Below, in pieces: positions 26,470 to 36,620 of a stretch of DNA of 64,000 bases. The stretch's first letter is position 1. Every line of letters starts with the position of its first letter. Position numbers and translations under genes: made by a program. Source of the DNA: Weeksellaceae bacterium (lineage in GTDB: Bacteria; Bacteroidota; Bacteroidia; Flavobacteriales; Weeksellaceae); assembly GCA_949788275.1 (NCBI GenBank), contig OX460916.1, positions 2,852,001-2,916,000 of the forward strand. The letters run 5' to 3'. The notes below the pieces were generated by a model, which saw only the letters and a program-made list of their open reading frames with translations, was not told the origin of the DNA and searched no databases.

Positions 26470-28800
26470 TTATTCTATTTTCACTTCAGGATCTCCATCG
26501 GTCTCTTTAAGTGCTTCACCAGTCCCTTCAATAATTTCATTATTGTGTAAATCTTGGTATTGATGGAAGCCCATTAGAGATGAACAATCCCAGCTTTTAT
26601 CGATGCCTTGAGGTTTTTCGAACTTATCACTTGCCAATACGCCAAAGGTATTTCCACGTTTATATACTTCTTGCATATAGTAGGCCCAGATAGGTAGCGC
26701 TGTAGCAGCACCTTGTCCTTGACCAGTGCTACCAAAGTGGGCAAAGCGATCTTCGGCACCTACCCAAACACCAGTTACTAGGTTAGGGGTTAATCCCATA
26801 TACCAACCATCGGCATTATCGTTCGACGTTCCTGTTTTACCGGCAATATCGGCATTGATTCCATATTTTGTACGTACCCATGTTCCTGTTCCACGTGTGG
26901 TAACCCCCATCATTAGGTCGATCATGGTATAAGCAACATATTCGTTAACCACCTCACGGGTTGTTGGGGTATAATCGCGAATAACTTTTCCTTGTTTATC
27001 TTCGATACGAAGAATTAATTGGGGTTTAATGTAAATACCACCATTGGCAAATGCGCTCATGGCTCCAACCATTTCATAAACAGTTAAATCGGCCGAACCT
27101 AACGAGATTGTAGGGTCTTTGGTGATTGGTGATTCAACCCCTAAGTCACGACACATCTGGATCACAGGATCTACACCGGTTTGCATAATTAAACGAGCAG
27201 CGACAACGTTGGTTGAAAAAGCCAAAGCTGTACGTAAATCTTGAGAACCACCATAACGACGGTTTGCATTACGAGGAGACCAGTTTCCTGGAATCGGTTC
27301 ATTAGAAATCGTATGACAAGGCGTTAAACCTAATTGGTTAATAGCTGTTGCATATACAAAAGGTTTAAAAGTAGATCCTACCTGGCGGCGGGCTTGTTTC
27401 ACGTGGTCGAACTTAAAGTAATCCCAGTTAATTCCACCAACCCATGCTTTAATGGTTCCATCTTTCGGATCCATCGACATTAAACCAGCTTGTAAAATGT
27501 GCTTATGGTAGATAATCGAATCCATTAACGATTGATTCTTCATGTATTTCACGCCTTCCCATGTGAAGAATTTCACAGAGTCACGTGGTGTATTGAAGGT
27601 TTTCAGAATTTGTTCATCCGATTGTCCTTCAGTTTTCATTTTTTTATACAAATCGGTTCTTTGCATGGCTTGTGCAAAAATACGTTGACGTTTAGCCTCT
27701 GTAATTCCGTAAAAAGGAGCCATTTTTCGACCTCTTTGTTCGTTAAAGAAGTTTTTCTGAATCACCATCAAATGCTTTTTCACAGCATCTTCTGCCAGTA
27801 GTTGCATACGAGAATCCAAGGTCACATAGATTTTTAACCCATCTTTATCGAGGTTGTAGGTTTTACCCGTTTCTTTTTCATAATCGACTAACCATGTTTC
27901 AATTTCTTTACGCAAAGCCGTTTTGAAATAAGCCGAGTAGGTTTCGTCTTGAGAAGAAATGTATTGACGATCGGTAACCAAGGGCGAATTCTTCACTTCT
28001 TGCGCCTGAGCTGCACTTATTTTGTTGTATTTCACCATTTGATCGATGACCAAATTTCTTTTCTCAAGTGATACACTAGGGTATTTGATAGGATTAAAAG
28101 CAACAGGATTTTGAAACATAGAAACCAATGTAGCGGCTTCCGCAAGGTTTAGTTCCTTCGTGGTTTTGTTAAAGTACACTTTAGAAGCCGACTCAATTCC
28201 TTTGGCTCCATAAATGAAGTCAAATTTATTAAAGTACATCGCAATAATTTCTTCTTTGGTATAGAGTTTCTCCAATTGAACCGAAGTAACCCATTCTTTA
28301 ATTTTTTGTAACCCACGTTTAATGAAAATACCAGACGCGGGATCTTTGGTATACAGCTGTTTAGCTAGTTGTTGTGTAATGGTTGAACCACCACCAGCTT
28401 CACCAGCAGATGTTACAGCACGCAGTGCCGCTTTACCATCGACACCGGGGTGATCGAAGAAACGCACATCTTCTTTGGCCAATAAGGCATCGATTAGGTG
28501 TGGAGGTAAGTCTTTGTAATCAACGGGTGTACGTCGTTCAGTTTCAAAACGATCCAGAAGTACACCGTCCGATGAGATAATCTCAGACGAGACATAGATG
28601 TCAGGATTTTCTAAATCACGAACGTTTGGAATCTCTCCTAACCAGCCATTAGAGGCTCCCCAGAAGATACCAGCTATGCCTAAAGTAACAGCAAAAAATC
28701 CCACCCAAATAAGGATGATGATTTTTTTGGCAAGGGAATTTTTCTTAAAGGCTTTCACGCCTTTGGTCACCCTTTTCTTTGGTGTAATTTTATTATCCAT
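26470..28800 (-). CDS. Class A penicillin-binding protein (PBP1A-type)
   Basis: This bifunctional peptidoglycan glycosyltransferase/transpeptidase has 776 residues. It has an N-terminal cytoplasmic basic stretch and one membrane anchor (about 25-48), and a GT51 domain with EDVRFFDHPGVD and GGSTITQQLAKQL. The transpeptidase domain has the SxxK motif GSTFKPF, SxN (STN) and KTGTSND. The C-terminal tail is acidic. It is the last gene of ricT-gldH-PBP, an order I associate with Flavobacteriia, and starts 3 bp after gldH ends. Confidence 0.94.
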   Translation of the reverse strand: MDNKITPKKRVTKGVKAFKKNSLAKKIIILIWVGFFAVTLGIAGIFWGASNGWLGEIPNVRDLENPDIYVSSEIISSDGVLLDRFETERRTPVDYKDLPPHLIDALLAKEDVRFFDHPGVDGKAALRAVTSAGEAGGGSTITQQLAKQLYTKDPASGIFIKRGLQKIKEWVTSVQLEKLYTKEEIIAMYFNKFDFIYGAKGIESASKVYFNKTTKELNLAEAATLVSMFQNPVAFNPIKYPSVSLEKRNLVIDQMVKYNKISAAQAQEVKNSPLVTDRQYISSQDETYSAYFKTALRKEIETWLVDYEKETGKTYNLDKDGLKIYVTLDSRMQLLAEDAVKKHLMVIQKNFFNEQRGRKMAPFYGITEAKRQRIFAQAMQRTDLYKKMKTEGQSDEQILKTFNTPRDSVKFFTWEGVKYMKNQSLMDSIIYHKHILQAGLMSMDPKDGTIKAWVGGINWDYFKFDHVKQARRQVGSTFKPFVYATAINQLGLTPCHTISNEPIPGNWSPRNANRRYGGSQDLRTALAFSTNVVAARLIMQTGVDPVIQMCRDLGVESPITKDPTISLGSADLTVYEMVGAMSAFANGGIYIKPQLILRIEDKQGKVIRDYTPTTREVVNEYVAYTMIDLMMGVTTRGTGTWVRTKYGINADIAGKTGTSNDNADGWYMGLTPNLVTGVWVGAEDRFAHFGSTGQGQGAATALPIWAYYMQEVYKRGNTFGVLASDKFEKPQGIDKSWDCSSLMGFHQYQDLHNNEIIEGTGEALKETDGDPEVKIE

Positions 28801-28803
28801 TTG

Positions 28804-29289
28804 CTATTTATTCTCGCTTGTTTTGTCTACAATCAAACTAATGTCTTCGATCCCTTTCAACTCCTCTGTACGCATTCCATGCCAAACCTTTAGTTGGTAG
28901 GTTCCCGTATCCTTTACGGCTAAGTTTTCACGGTACACCAGAAGCATTTCTTTGGTATTCATGCCTTTACCAATCCAAGAGCCATCAGGATTTGCAATGT
29001 AATATTGAAGGGTATCAATCATTTCATTTCCTTTTGGATCTATAAATTTGGTAAACAAATAAAGATTACTGTATGAATAATCTTTATTATTTCTGAAAAC
29101 AAAACCTAAATTAACCGCATTTAAGGTCGAGTCATTTACATGAAATTCAAATGTTTGTACGGCATTTTTTTTCCAAACGCCTTGCATATTTTTGGTTTCT
29201 TGATAAACGTGTTTCTCTTCGCAACTTGTTAGTAACAACAGGAGCGACAAGATAATACTACTCGTTCGGGTTATTTGGCTTAGGTCCAC
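28804..29289 (-). CDS. gldH: Gliding motility lipoprotein GldH
   Basis: GldH is a lipoprotein of the Bacteroidota gliding/T9SS gene set. The sequence has a signal core SSIILSLLLLLTSC with lipidated Cys and the GldH-like body (NDSTLNAVNLGFVFRNN..YSYSNLYLF). The longest ORF would start at 29349, with a charged N-terminal tail unlike a signal peptide. I prefer GTG at 29289, which puts the lipobox Cys at residue 23 and leaves a 32-bp overlap with ricT. Presence of GldH does not prove gliding, since non-gliding relatives keep it. Confidence 0.85.
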   Translation of the reverse strand: MDLSQITRTSSIILSLLLLLTSCEEKHVYQETKNMQGVWKKNAVQTFEFHVNDSTLNAVNLGFVFRNNKDYSYSNLYLFTKFIDPKGNEMIDTLQYYIANPDGSWIGKGMNTKEMLLVYRENLAVKDTGTYQLKVWHGMRTEELKGIEDISLIVDKTSENK

Positions 29290-30817
29290 GATTAGATCTA
29301 TTTTTGTTTCGGTTTCTCGATTTATTCGGTGTTGTTTTACTTTCCTCACTGGTGTTCGGTTGCGGGCTGTTTGGCCCAGCGTTCTTCACCACGTTTGGAT
29401 GAGTAGGTCGCGGTTTTTGAACGACTTTCTTTTCCGGTTTCTGAGTTGGAGCAGCTGTTGTATTGCCGTCTGCTTTTTTCTCAGGCTTTGGATTTGGCCT
29501 TCTCTGCTTCGGATTCGGTTTCTTTGTGTCGTCTGTTTTCACCGGATTCGGTGTTTTACTCGCGTTTACATTTTCCTTTGGCTGAGTCGGTTTACGTCTT
29601 TTTTGCGGACGATTGGCATTGGCCGGTTTATCGGTCTGTTTATCGCCATTTTTTGTTTGCTGATTAGGGTTAGAAGCAGGATTATTTCCTGGTTTCTTCG
29701 CCTTCATTCGCTTACGTTTAGCTTGTTGTTCTTTACGTTCAAAGCGCTCAAGAGAATCTTCCTCAATCACGTCGACCGAAATCGGTTTGGTATCAGCCAA
29801 TTGCTTGGTTAAGTCTTCCAGAGAGTCTGTTTTCTCTTTGCGTTCGTTCATGGCCAAGAATTCTTGAACATCTGATACCGCAAATTTGAACCACAGCATG
29901 CTTCCTTTTTCGTAGGCAAACCACATTTCTTTTTTAAACACATCAATTTTCACACAATGAACAACACCGTTAACGGTATCGAATTTGGATTCAATGGAAG
30001 GAAAATGATTTAAAGCGTCTAAATATGAATCGAGTTCGAAATTTAAACAACATTTCAGTTTTCCACACTGCCCAGCTAATTTCTGTGAATTAATAGAGAG
30101 TTGTTGGTAGCGTGCCGCAGCTGTACTAACAGATCGGAAATCAGTTAACCACGTAGAACAACATAGTTCGCGTCCACATGATCCAATACCTCCAATTTTA
30201 GCAGCTTCTTGGCGATAACCAATTTGCTTCATCTCTATGCGTACCCCAAATTTTGAGGCGTATTCTTTAATTAATTGTCGGAAATCTACCCGTCCTTCTG
30301 CGGTGTAATAAAAAGTAACCTTCGAACCATCTCCCTGATACTCAACATCACAGATTTTCATCTCTAAATTAAGGTTTTTAGCCATAATCCGTGAATCAAT
30401 CATTGTTTGCTTTTCACGTTCACGAAATTCTTGCCAAGTTTCGATATCTTTCTGATTGGCTTTTCGGTATACTTTCTTAACATCTTCCCCTGTTTGGGAA
30501 ATATGCTTTTTTTTCATTTGGATTCTAACAAGCTCTCCTGCTAGTGTAACAACACCAATATCATGTCCTGGCGTTCCTTCGACAGCAATTACTTCGCCGA
30601 CGTTCAGCGACATATTGTTTTCGTTTTTATAATAAAACTTTCGATCGTTTTTAAAGCGAACTTCAATGAAATTAAATGGTTCTTGACCATTTGGTAATTT
30701 CATGTTCGACAACCAATCGAAAACTGATAATTTTCCACAACCATCAGTGCCACAAGCACCATTATTGTTACACCCTTTTGGGAGGCCATCTTTAGTTCCA
30801 CAAGATCCACATCCCAT
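29258..30817 (-). CDS. ricT: RicT/PSP1-domain protein with long basic tail
   Basis: The 519-residue protein has a Cys-rich N-terminus (MGCGSCGTKDGLPKGCNNNG, more Cys following). Its PSP1 core (about 50-330) contains SCGRELCCSTWL and CGKLKCCLNFE, the cysteines that in RicT help bind Fe-S clusters in the RicA-RicF-RicT complex. From about residue 355 the tail is low-complexity, rich in Pro, Asn, Lys and Arg, probably disordered and possibly RNA-binding. RicA and RicF are not nearby. First gene of the ricT-gldH-PBP operon; its stop lies inside gldH. Confidence 0.88.
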   Translation of the reverse strand: MGCGSCGTKDGLPKGCNNNGACGTDGCGKLSVFDWLSNMKLPNGQEPFNFIEVRFKNDRKFYYKNENNMSLNVGEVIAVEGTPGHDIGVVTLAGELVRIQMKKKHISQTGEDVKKVYRKANQKDIETWQEFREREKQTMIDSRIMAKNLNLEMKICDVEYQGDGSKVTFYYTAEGRVDFRQLIKEYASKFGVRIEMKQIGYRQEAAKIGGIGSCGRELCCSTWLTDFRSVSTAAARYQQLSINSQKLAGQCGKLKCCLNFELDSYLDALNHFPSIESKFDTVNGVVHCVKIDVFKKEMWFAYEKGSMLWFKFAVSDVQEFLAMNERKEKTDSLEDLTKQLADTKPISVDVIEEDSLERFERKEQQAKRKRMKAKKPGNNPASNPNQQTKNGDKQTDKPANANRPQKRRKPTQPKENVNASKTPNPVKTDDTKKPNPKQRRPNPKPEKKADGNTTAAPTQKPEKKVVQKPRPTHPNVVKNAGPNSPQPNTSEESKTTPNKSRNRNKNRSNRGPKPNNPNE

Positions 30818-30900
30818 TTCTTTCTTTTTTAAAGTGACACGACAAAGGTATAAAAATTTTGCCGTGTACGAATGAATTAAATTTGCGCTTATTCCGTTTT

Positions 30901-31770
30901 TTATTGGGCCTCAAAAACCTCCGAAAACGAGTAGGTTTGGTCTAAGCGTACACCTTTTTCAGTTTGTTTTAAAGTCGCCAATTCATGCTGACTATCGTGT
31001 TCGAAAAACAAAATATAGTCGTTCTTAACCGCTTCTTCTAGAAAATGGGCTTTTTCATCCACCGTTAATAGTGGACGAGTATCATAACCAATGACATAGA
31101 TGAGTGGGATGTGCCCTGCACACGGAATTAAATCGGCTATAAAGACCAGTTTTTTCCCTTTGTAATGAATAATGGGCAGCATTTGTTTATCGGTATGTCC
31201 ATCCACAAAAAGGATGTCGAAACCTAAAGGACTATTTTCAAGCCGATTGCCAATGGTGGGCACATCGATAAAGTTCAATTGCCCGCTTTCTTGCATCGGC
31301 AAGATATTTTCTTTTAAGAACGATGCCTTTTCCCGCGGATTTGGATTAATTGCCCAATCCCAATGTTCGGCATTTGACCAGAATTTGGCGTTTTTAAAGG
31401 AGGCTTCTAGGTAGTCTTTTTCTTGGTTGTATTGAATGGCTCCACCACAATGATCGAAGTGTAAATGGGTTAAAAAGACATCCGTAATATCATCCCGGTG
31501 AAAACCTTTTTTTTCTAATGAACGATCCAACGTGGCATCGCCCCATAAATAATAGAATCCAAAAAATTTCGCATCTTGTTTTTTTCCAATTCCGGTATCG
31601 ATTAAAATTAAGCGGTCTCCATCTTCAATTAATAGACAGCGCATAGCTAAATCGATAAGGTTTTTTTCGTCTGCTGGATTGGTCTTTTGCCAAATTACTT
31701 TCGGAACAATGCCAAACATAGCGCCGCCATCTAACTTAAAGTTTCCAGTTTCTATAGGGTATAATTTCAT
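30901..31770 (-). CDS. Metallo-beta-lactamase-fold hydrolase
   Basis: The 289-residue MBL-fold protein has the metal motif THLHFDHCGG (HxHxDH), DTGIGKK upstream, a second metal ligand region FVDGHTDKQM and a C-terminal FEHDSQ. There is no signal peptide, so it is probably cytoplasmic. The family is broad (quorum-quenching lactonases, thiolesterases, others) and the substrate cannot be told. It stands alone. The 417-bp gap up to gltX holds the truncated repeat D and no gene that I can support. Confidence 0.85.
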   Translation of the reverse strand: MKLYPIETGNFKLDGGAMFGIVPKVIWQKTNPADEKNLIDLAMRCLLIEDGDRLILIDTGIGKKQDAKFFGFYYLWGDATLDRSLEKKGFHRDDITDVFLTHLHFDHCGGAIQYNQEKDYLEASFKNAKFWSNAEHWDWAINPNPREKASFLKENILPMQESGQLNFIDVPTIGNRLENSPLGFDILFVDGHTDKQMLPIIHYKGKKLVFIADLIPCAGHIPLIYVIGYDTRPLLTVDEKAHFLEEAVKNDYILFFEHDSQHELATLKQTEKGVRLDQTYSFSEVFEAQ

Positions 31771-32046
31771 TTTTATAAGGTTTATTTCTATTTATTCGTA
31801 TTGCTAAAATAGTGTATTTAGGTAATTAATGTAGAATCTTTAAAAAAGTAATTAGCCTATAGTCGTTAGCTATGCGTCCATCGATGGGTGTTAGAGAATA
31901 AAATTTATATTCTTCAATAAACCGAAATCTCACCTTTCTAAATTTAAACGGTTTCAAAACTTTAAGTTATTAAATGACGAGGATTTGTATCCAATCCATT
32001 TCCAAATCATCTCGTTTTTATATTTTCTAATTGAGCGAAGCTTTCT

Positions 32047-32079
32047 TGTAGCAAAGATATAGGCATGTAGCGGCCGCCC
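32047..32079 (-). repeat. Dispersed element, copy D (truncated)
   Basis: On the minus strand this is GGGCGGCCGCTACATGCC followed by TATATCTTTGCTACA, that is, the left arm and half the central stem of the element. The right arm is lost. It lies in the divergent gap between the MBL-fold gene and gltX. Nothing else is recognisable in 31771-32187 apart from a TAAATTTG -7 box at 32163-32170 for gltX. Confidence 0.65.
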
Positions 32080-32187
32080 AAATACGCGTGATTTAAGTGA
32101 TTGAAAGGTTGTTTATTGGCAATAAAAACCAATTAAAATTCCTTTTATAGGATTGAACGACTTAAATTTGTAGAAATTTTGATACAA

Positions 32188-33699
32188 ATGGCTAAAGAAG
32201 TTCGTGTAAGGTTTGCGCCTAGCCCAACAGGTGCATTACACATTGGAGGAGTACGTACGGCGTTATATAATTATCTTTTTGCAAAGCATCATGGTGGTAA
32301 ATTTTTATTGAGAATAGAAGATACCGATCAGGCTCGTTTTGTTGAAAGTGCCGAGCAATACATTATCGATTCGTTGAAGTGGTTAGGATTAACCCCGGAT
32401 GAAGGTGTTGGTTTTGGTGGGGAATTAGGCCCTTACCGCCAATCTGAGCGTAAAGCGATTTACCAAGAGTATGTGGATACTTTGGTGACGAATGAGAAAG
32501 CGTATTTTGCTTTTGATACCGCTGAAGAATTGGATGCTGCACGTGCTTTAGCTGAAGAAAATAAAGAAACATTTATCTACAATTGGTCGACGAGAGGAAA
32601 GTTGAAAAACTCGTTATCGATGACGGAGGAGGAGACAAAGGCCGAATTGGCTAAAGGAACCCCTTATGTAATTCGTTTTAAGATTGATACTGATCATACC
32701 ATTTTATTAAACGATTTAATTCGTGGTAAAATATCGATTGATGCCAGTACTCTAGATGATAAAGTTCTGTTTAAGTCGGATGGAATGCCAACCTACCATT
32801 TAGCGAATATCGTCGATGATCATTTAATGGGCATTACGCATGTTATTCGGGGAGAAGAGTGGCTGCCATCGATGCCTTTACACGAGTTATTGTATACCGC
32901 TTTTGGCTGGGAAGCGCCTGAGTTTGCTCATTTACCTTTAATTTTAAAACATGAAGGAAAAGGAAAGTTGAGTAAGCGGGATGGTGATAAGCATGGTTTT
33001 CCTGTTTTTCCGATGGAGTGGGTAACCGAGGAAGGGACTGCTAAAGGCTACAAAGAAGAAGGTTATTTTCCGGACGCAGTTTTAAATATGTTGGCGTTAT
33101 TAGGCTGGAATCCTGGTACAGAACAAGAGATTTTTACGTTGACTGAGTTGGCCGATTTATTTAGTTTAGAAAAAGTATCTAAATCGGGTGCACGTTTTTC
33201 ACCGGATAAAGCGGTTTGGTTTAATCACCAGTATTTACAACAAAAATCGACCGAGGAGTTATTGCCATCTTACCAAGCGGTTGTTAAAGCACATGGAATA
33301 GAAACCAATAACGAATTGGATGCGAAGGTGATTGCATTGATGAAAGAACGAGCAAATTTTGTGAGTGATATTTTTGATCAAGCACGATTTCTTTATATAG
33401 CACCATCATCTTACGATGAGAAAGCGGCGAAAAAAGCCTGGAAAGACGATTCGAAAGCTATTTTATTGGCTTTTGTTGAAACCTTACAATCGACCGACTT
33501 TAATGCAGTTGCATTGCACGATGCGATGGCGAAGTTTGTAGAAGAACAAGCGATAGGCTTTGGTAAAATAGGAATGCCTTTGCGTTTGTCTCTCGTTGGG
33601 GCTTTGCAAGGACCAGATGTACCTGTTATTATGGAAATTTTAGGCGAAGTGGAAACGGTAAACCGTATACACGCCATGATTGAAGCCTTAAGCGAATAA
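32188..33699 (+). CDS. gltX: Glutamyl-tRNA synthetase
   Basis: This class I synthetase of 503 residues charges tRNA-Glu. It shows VRFAPSPTGALHIGG (HIGH-type motif) and RIEDTDQARF at the start, RGEEWLPSMPLHELLY in the middle, KLSKRDGDK (KMSKS-type) near 260, and a helical anticodon-binding C-terminus. The start at MAKEVRVRF (32188) is preferred over three codons earlier because it fits the family. It is not fused or duplicated in this window. Confidence 0.96.
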   Translation: MAKEVRVRFAPSPTGALHIGGVRTALYNYLFAKHHGGKFLLRIEDTDQARFVESAEQYIIDSLKWLGLTPDEGVGFGGELGPYRQSERKAIYQEYVDTLVTNEKAYFAFDTAEELDAARALAEENKETFIYNWSTRGKLKNSLSMTEEETKAELAKGTPYVIRFKIDTDHTILLNDLIRGKISIDASTLDDKVLFKSDGMPTYHLANIVDDHLMGITHVIRGEEWLPSMPLHELLYTAFGWEAPEFAHLPLILKHEGKGKLSKRDGDKHGFPVFPMEWVTEEGTAKGYKEEGYFPDAVLNMLALLGWNPGTEQEIFTLTELADLFSLEKVSKSGARFSPDKAVWFNHQYLQQKSTEELLPSYQAVVKAHGIETNNELDAKVIALMKERANFVSDIFDQARFLYIAPSSYDEKAAKKAWKDDSKAILLAFVETLQSTDFNAVALHDAMAKFVEEQAIGFGKIGMPLRLSLVGALQGPDVPVIMEILGEVETVNRIHAMIEALSE

Positions 33700-33723
33700 G
33701 AACTGGATAACCTATAAAAATAA

Positions 33724-33754
33724 CAAAGCCGAATAGATGATCTATTCGGCTTTG
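33724..33754. terminator. Bidirectional terminator, gltX / DUF779 gene
   Basis: CAAAGCCGAATAGA / TCTATTCGGCTTTG forms a near-perfect long stem with a very short loop between convergent genes. Confidence 0.8.
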
Positions 33755-33773
33755 TCGTTTTGAATTTTGAAAG

Positions 33774-34145
33774 TTATTTATTGAGCTTGACAGCGGGAAG
33801 CTGTTGTTGCTCGGCATTGCTAAAGAGGGTATAATTGACTTTAAATGTTTTGCCTAAAGGAACTTCCAGTGAAAAGCCGCCTGCTCCAATGGCATCAATA
33901 ACATCCAACTCAAAATGAGCATGTTTCCAATACTCGAATAAGTCTTTATCAACCCAGAACTCGATGCCATCAATCTCTCCAATACAGACGTCGAACCTGC
34001 GGAGGTAATAATCTCCTTTTTTGAAGCACTGAGGCTGAGTTCCTTCACAGCAACCACCTGCCTGATAAAACATGAGGTCACCGTGTTTTTCTTTCAATTG
34101 GTGGATTAGCTCCACCGCTTTTTCAGTTGCACTGACTCTTTCCAT
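33774..34145 (-). CDS. DUF779 protein associated with aldehyde dehydrogenase
   Basis: The 123-residue protein has the DUF779 hallmarks: FYQAGGCCEGTQPQCF with three Cys, EIDGIEFWVDKDLFEYWKHAHFELDVIDAIGAGGFSLE. Family members are encoded next to AldB/ExaC-type aldehyde dehydrogenases in many bacteria, as here (19 bp downstream). Its biochemical role is not established as far as I know. The paired Cys and His residues suggest metal or redox function, which is inference. Confidence 0.88.
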   Translation of the reverse strand: MERVSATEKAVELIHQLKEKHGDLMFYQAGGCCEGTQPQCFKKGDYYLRRFDVCIGEIDGIEFWVDKDLFEYWKHAHFELDVIDAIGAGGFSLEVPLGKTFKVNYTLFSNAEQQQLPAVKLNK

Positions 34146-34164
34146 GGTGTGATTATTTAATCAT

Positions 34165-35670
34165 CTAGAAGAAGCCTAATTTCTTTTTGCTGTAAGACAC
34201 TAACATATTCTTTGTCTGACGGTAATGATCTAACATCATTTTATGGTTTTCACGTCCGATACCCGATAATTTGTATCCTCCAAATGGTGCACCCGCTGGG
34301 TAGCTATGGTATTGGTTAACCCATACACGTCCCGATTGGATAGCACGAGGAACTTGGTATAATTGGTGGGCATCTCGCGTCCAAACACCAGCACCTAAAC
34401 CGTAAATGGTATCATTTGCGATTTCAATGGCTTCCGCTTCATCTTTAAAGGTGGTAACAGCCAAGACAGGTCCGAAGATTTCTTCTTGGAATACACGCAT
34501 TTTATTATGTCCTTTTAATAATGTTGGTTTAATGTAGTACCCCGCTTCACACTCCCCTTGAATATGGTTCGCATCACCGCCGGTTAATACTTCTGCCCCT
34601 TCTTCTTTTCCTAATTTAATGTAGTTAAGAATTTTCTCGTATTGTACCTGAGAGGCCTGTGCACCAATCATGGTGGTTGGGTCTAATGGGTTACCTGCTT
34701 TAATCGCATTAACACGAGCCACAACTCTTTCCATAAAGCGTTCGTAAATTGATTCTTGTACCAATAAACGGGACGGACAAGTACAAATTTCACCTTGGTT
34801 TAAGGCAAATAAGACAGCACCTTCAACGGCTTTATCTAAGAAATCGTCATCGTGATCCATAACCGATTCAAAGAAGACGTTAGGCGATTTACCACCTAAT
34901 TCTAAAGTTACTGGTATAATGTTTTCGGTTGCGTATTGCATAACGTAACGTCCAGTAGCTGTAGAACCTGTAAAGGCAGCTTTAGATACTTTAGGGTTAG
35001 TGACCAGTGGTCGACCTAGTTCAGATCCGAAACCGTTAACGATGTTAATCACACCAGGAGGTAAAAGATCGCCGATAATTTCGAATAAGTATAAAATTGA
35101 AATAGGGGTGCTTTCAGCAGGTTTTAAAACCACACAGTTTCCGGCAGCAATCGCAGGCGCCAATTTCCAAACAGCCATTAATATAGGGAAGTTCCATGGA
35201 ATAATCTGGGCGATTACACCAAGTGGTTCATGAATAATAATGGATACCGTGTCCTGGTCTAATTCGTTAATAGAACCTTCTTCTGCTCTAATAACCGAAG
35301 CAAAGTAGCGGAAGTGGTCAATAGCCAAGGGAATATCAGCGGCAAGGGTTTCGCGAACTGGTTTACCGTTATCATACGTTTCAACAGCAGCAATATCTTG
35401 TAAATGCTGTTCCATACGGTCAGCAATTTTGTTTAGTAAAATACTACGTTCGGTAGGCGATGTTTTGCTAAACGTCTGAAACGCTAGGTGCGCAGCATCG
35501 ACAGCAAGATCAAGATCTTCTTCTGTAGAATGAGCTGCTTGAGTAAACACTTTCCCTGTAATAGGGGTGATTACGTCAAAATAAGTTCCTTTTACTGGAG
35601 CGACGAATTTACCATTAATGTAATTATCATATCGTTCCTTAAAAACAGGAAGTTGTACGTTATTGCTCAT
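34165..35670 (-). CDS. NAD(P)-dependent aldehyde dehydrogenase (AldB/ExaC type)
   Basis: The 501-residue protein of the ALDH superfamily oxidises aldehydes to acids. Motifs are [31 protein letters not shown], the GSTATGR cofactor loop, the catalytic Glu in [10 protein letters not shown], and the nucleophile region [11 protein letters not shown] near 300, where CTC contains the catalytic Cys. Pairing with DUF779 is typical of acetaldehyde/ethanol dehydrogenases of the AldB/ExaC group. Preferred substrate is not readable. Upstream lies the divergent tmRNA gene. Confidence 0.93.
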   Translation of the reverse strand: MSNNVQLPVFKERYDNYINGKFVAPVKGTYFDVITPITGKVFTQAAHSTEEDLDLAVDAAHLAFQTFSKTSPTERSILLNKIADRMEQHLQDIAAVETYDNGKPVRETLAADIPLAIDHFRYFASVIRAEEGSINELDQDTVSIIIHEPLGVIAQIIPWNFPILMAVWKLAPAIAAGNCVVLKPAESTPISILYLFEIIGDLLPPGVINIVNGFGSELGRPLVTNPKVSKAAFTGSTATGRYVMQYATENIIPVTLELGGKSPNVFFESVMDHDDDFLDKAVEGAVLFALNQGEICTCPSRLLVQESIYERFMERVVARVNAIKAGNPLDPTTMIGAQASQVQYEKILNYIKLGKEEGAEVLTGGDANHIQGECEAGYYIKPTLLKGHNKMRVFQEEIFGPVLAVTTFKDEAEAIEIANDTIYGLGAGVWTRDAHQLYQVPRAIQSGRVWVNQYHSYPAGAPFGGYKLSGIGRENHKMMLDHYRQTKNMLVSYSKKKLGFF

Positions 35671-35758
35671 AATTATATTTTTTTAGATGCTTAAAGTTAA
35701 TGAAATGGATTGGGAAAATATGTTTAGAAAAAGTTAAATCACTTTGGATTGGTTTTTG

Positions 35759-35766
35759 TATATTTG
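35759..35766 (+). promoter_or_regulatory. -7 box of the tmRNA promoter
   Basis: TATATTTG matches TAnnTTTG and lies 31 bp before the tmRNA 5' end. The intervening leader can form the hairpin TCCGAT / ATCGGA. The -33 element is unclear. Confidence 0.45.
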
Positions 35767-35797
35767 TTGTCCGATTGAAAAATCGGATACTACAAAC

Positions 35798-36192
35798 GGG
35801 GCTGACTGGTTTTGACAGCAAGTCCAGCGGGTAGGTAAGCACGTCGTGAAATGTTGTGTACTCACGTTAATCAGACACTTCAACTTTTTAACTGGCAACA
35901 ACAATTACGCTTTAGCAGCATAATTTCCGAATTACAGTAGGATATGCATTTTCCGTACTAGGTACGGAGGCTAAATGTCCCTCAAAGGCCAATCCTTGCG
36001 GCGTTTGATTCAGGGGCACAGGAATGTGAGGATAGGAAGTACTTTGTTCTGCAGTGCTTCTAAAACTAAAAGAACTAAGCTTTAGGTAGGGTGTTTATTC
36101 TCGGTCTAAAGTCGAAAACCAATAATAAAATAAGCGTGTAGAAAGCTTATTTGTTGCTTGTTTGGACGCGGGTTCGAATCCCGCCAGCTCCA
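35798..36192 (+). ncRNA. ssrA: Transfer-messenger RNA
   Basis: tmRNA rescues stalled ribosomes. The 5' end GGGGCTGACTGGTTTTGACAG and 3' end GGGTTCGAATCCCGCCAGCTCCA form the tRNA-like domain, with GGGGCTG pairing to CAGCTCC. The tag reading frame GGC AAC AAC AAT TAC GCT TTA GCA GCA TAA (35894-35923) encodes GNNNYALAA after the tRNA-borne alanine, ending in the protease signal ALAA. CCA is not encoded. It is single-piece, not permuted. Confidence 0.95.
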
Positions 36193-36223
36193 CTAAAACA
36201 AAACCTATCGTTGTTAGAAAAAT

Positions 36224-36255
36224 AAAATCCCTCCAATTGTGAGGGATTTTTTTGT
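36224..36255 (+). terminator. Terminator after tmRNA
   Basis: AAAATCCCTC / GAGGGATTTT with a 7-nt loop is followed by T residues. Confidence 0.8.
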
Positions 36256-36620
36256 TATTGTAAGATGCCCGAAACCATTTTTACGCCAAAAACTCAATAA
36301 AACGCCCTCTAAGAGAAATGAAAAAAAGTTTAAAACACTTCATTTTAACAGCCAACCTATGGGGAATAAGAGCACTAGAAGGGTAAATAAATAAAAATAA
36401 TTAAATCGTCATATGCGTTAAATAGCCGTACATTTGTACCGAGAGGGGAGTTTTTTTGTTATGCTACTCAAAGCAATTTGGGATACAAAAACGAACCTCT
36501 TTTTTTATGCCTTTTTTCTTCATAATACACCTCGTATTCGTACAATCGATCACCAGAATTTAAATTACTTTATAGAGCTTGTTCTATCGTATAGACCTCT
36601 TCCCTTTAATTATATAATTT

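Noticed and set aside
29258-29349. Frameshift between ricT and gldH
   Set aside because: The overlap is explained by a GTG start for gldH inside the ricT end; both products are complete.
29360-29812. 150-codon ORF antisense to the ricT tail
   Set aside because: The low-complexity basic tail of RicT leaves its complement open; product is an unlikely Arg/Phe/Leu/Ser mix.
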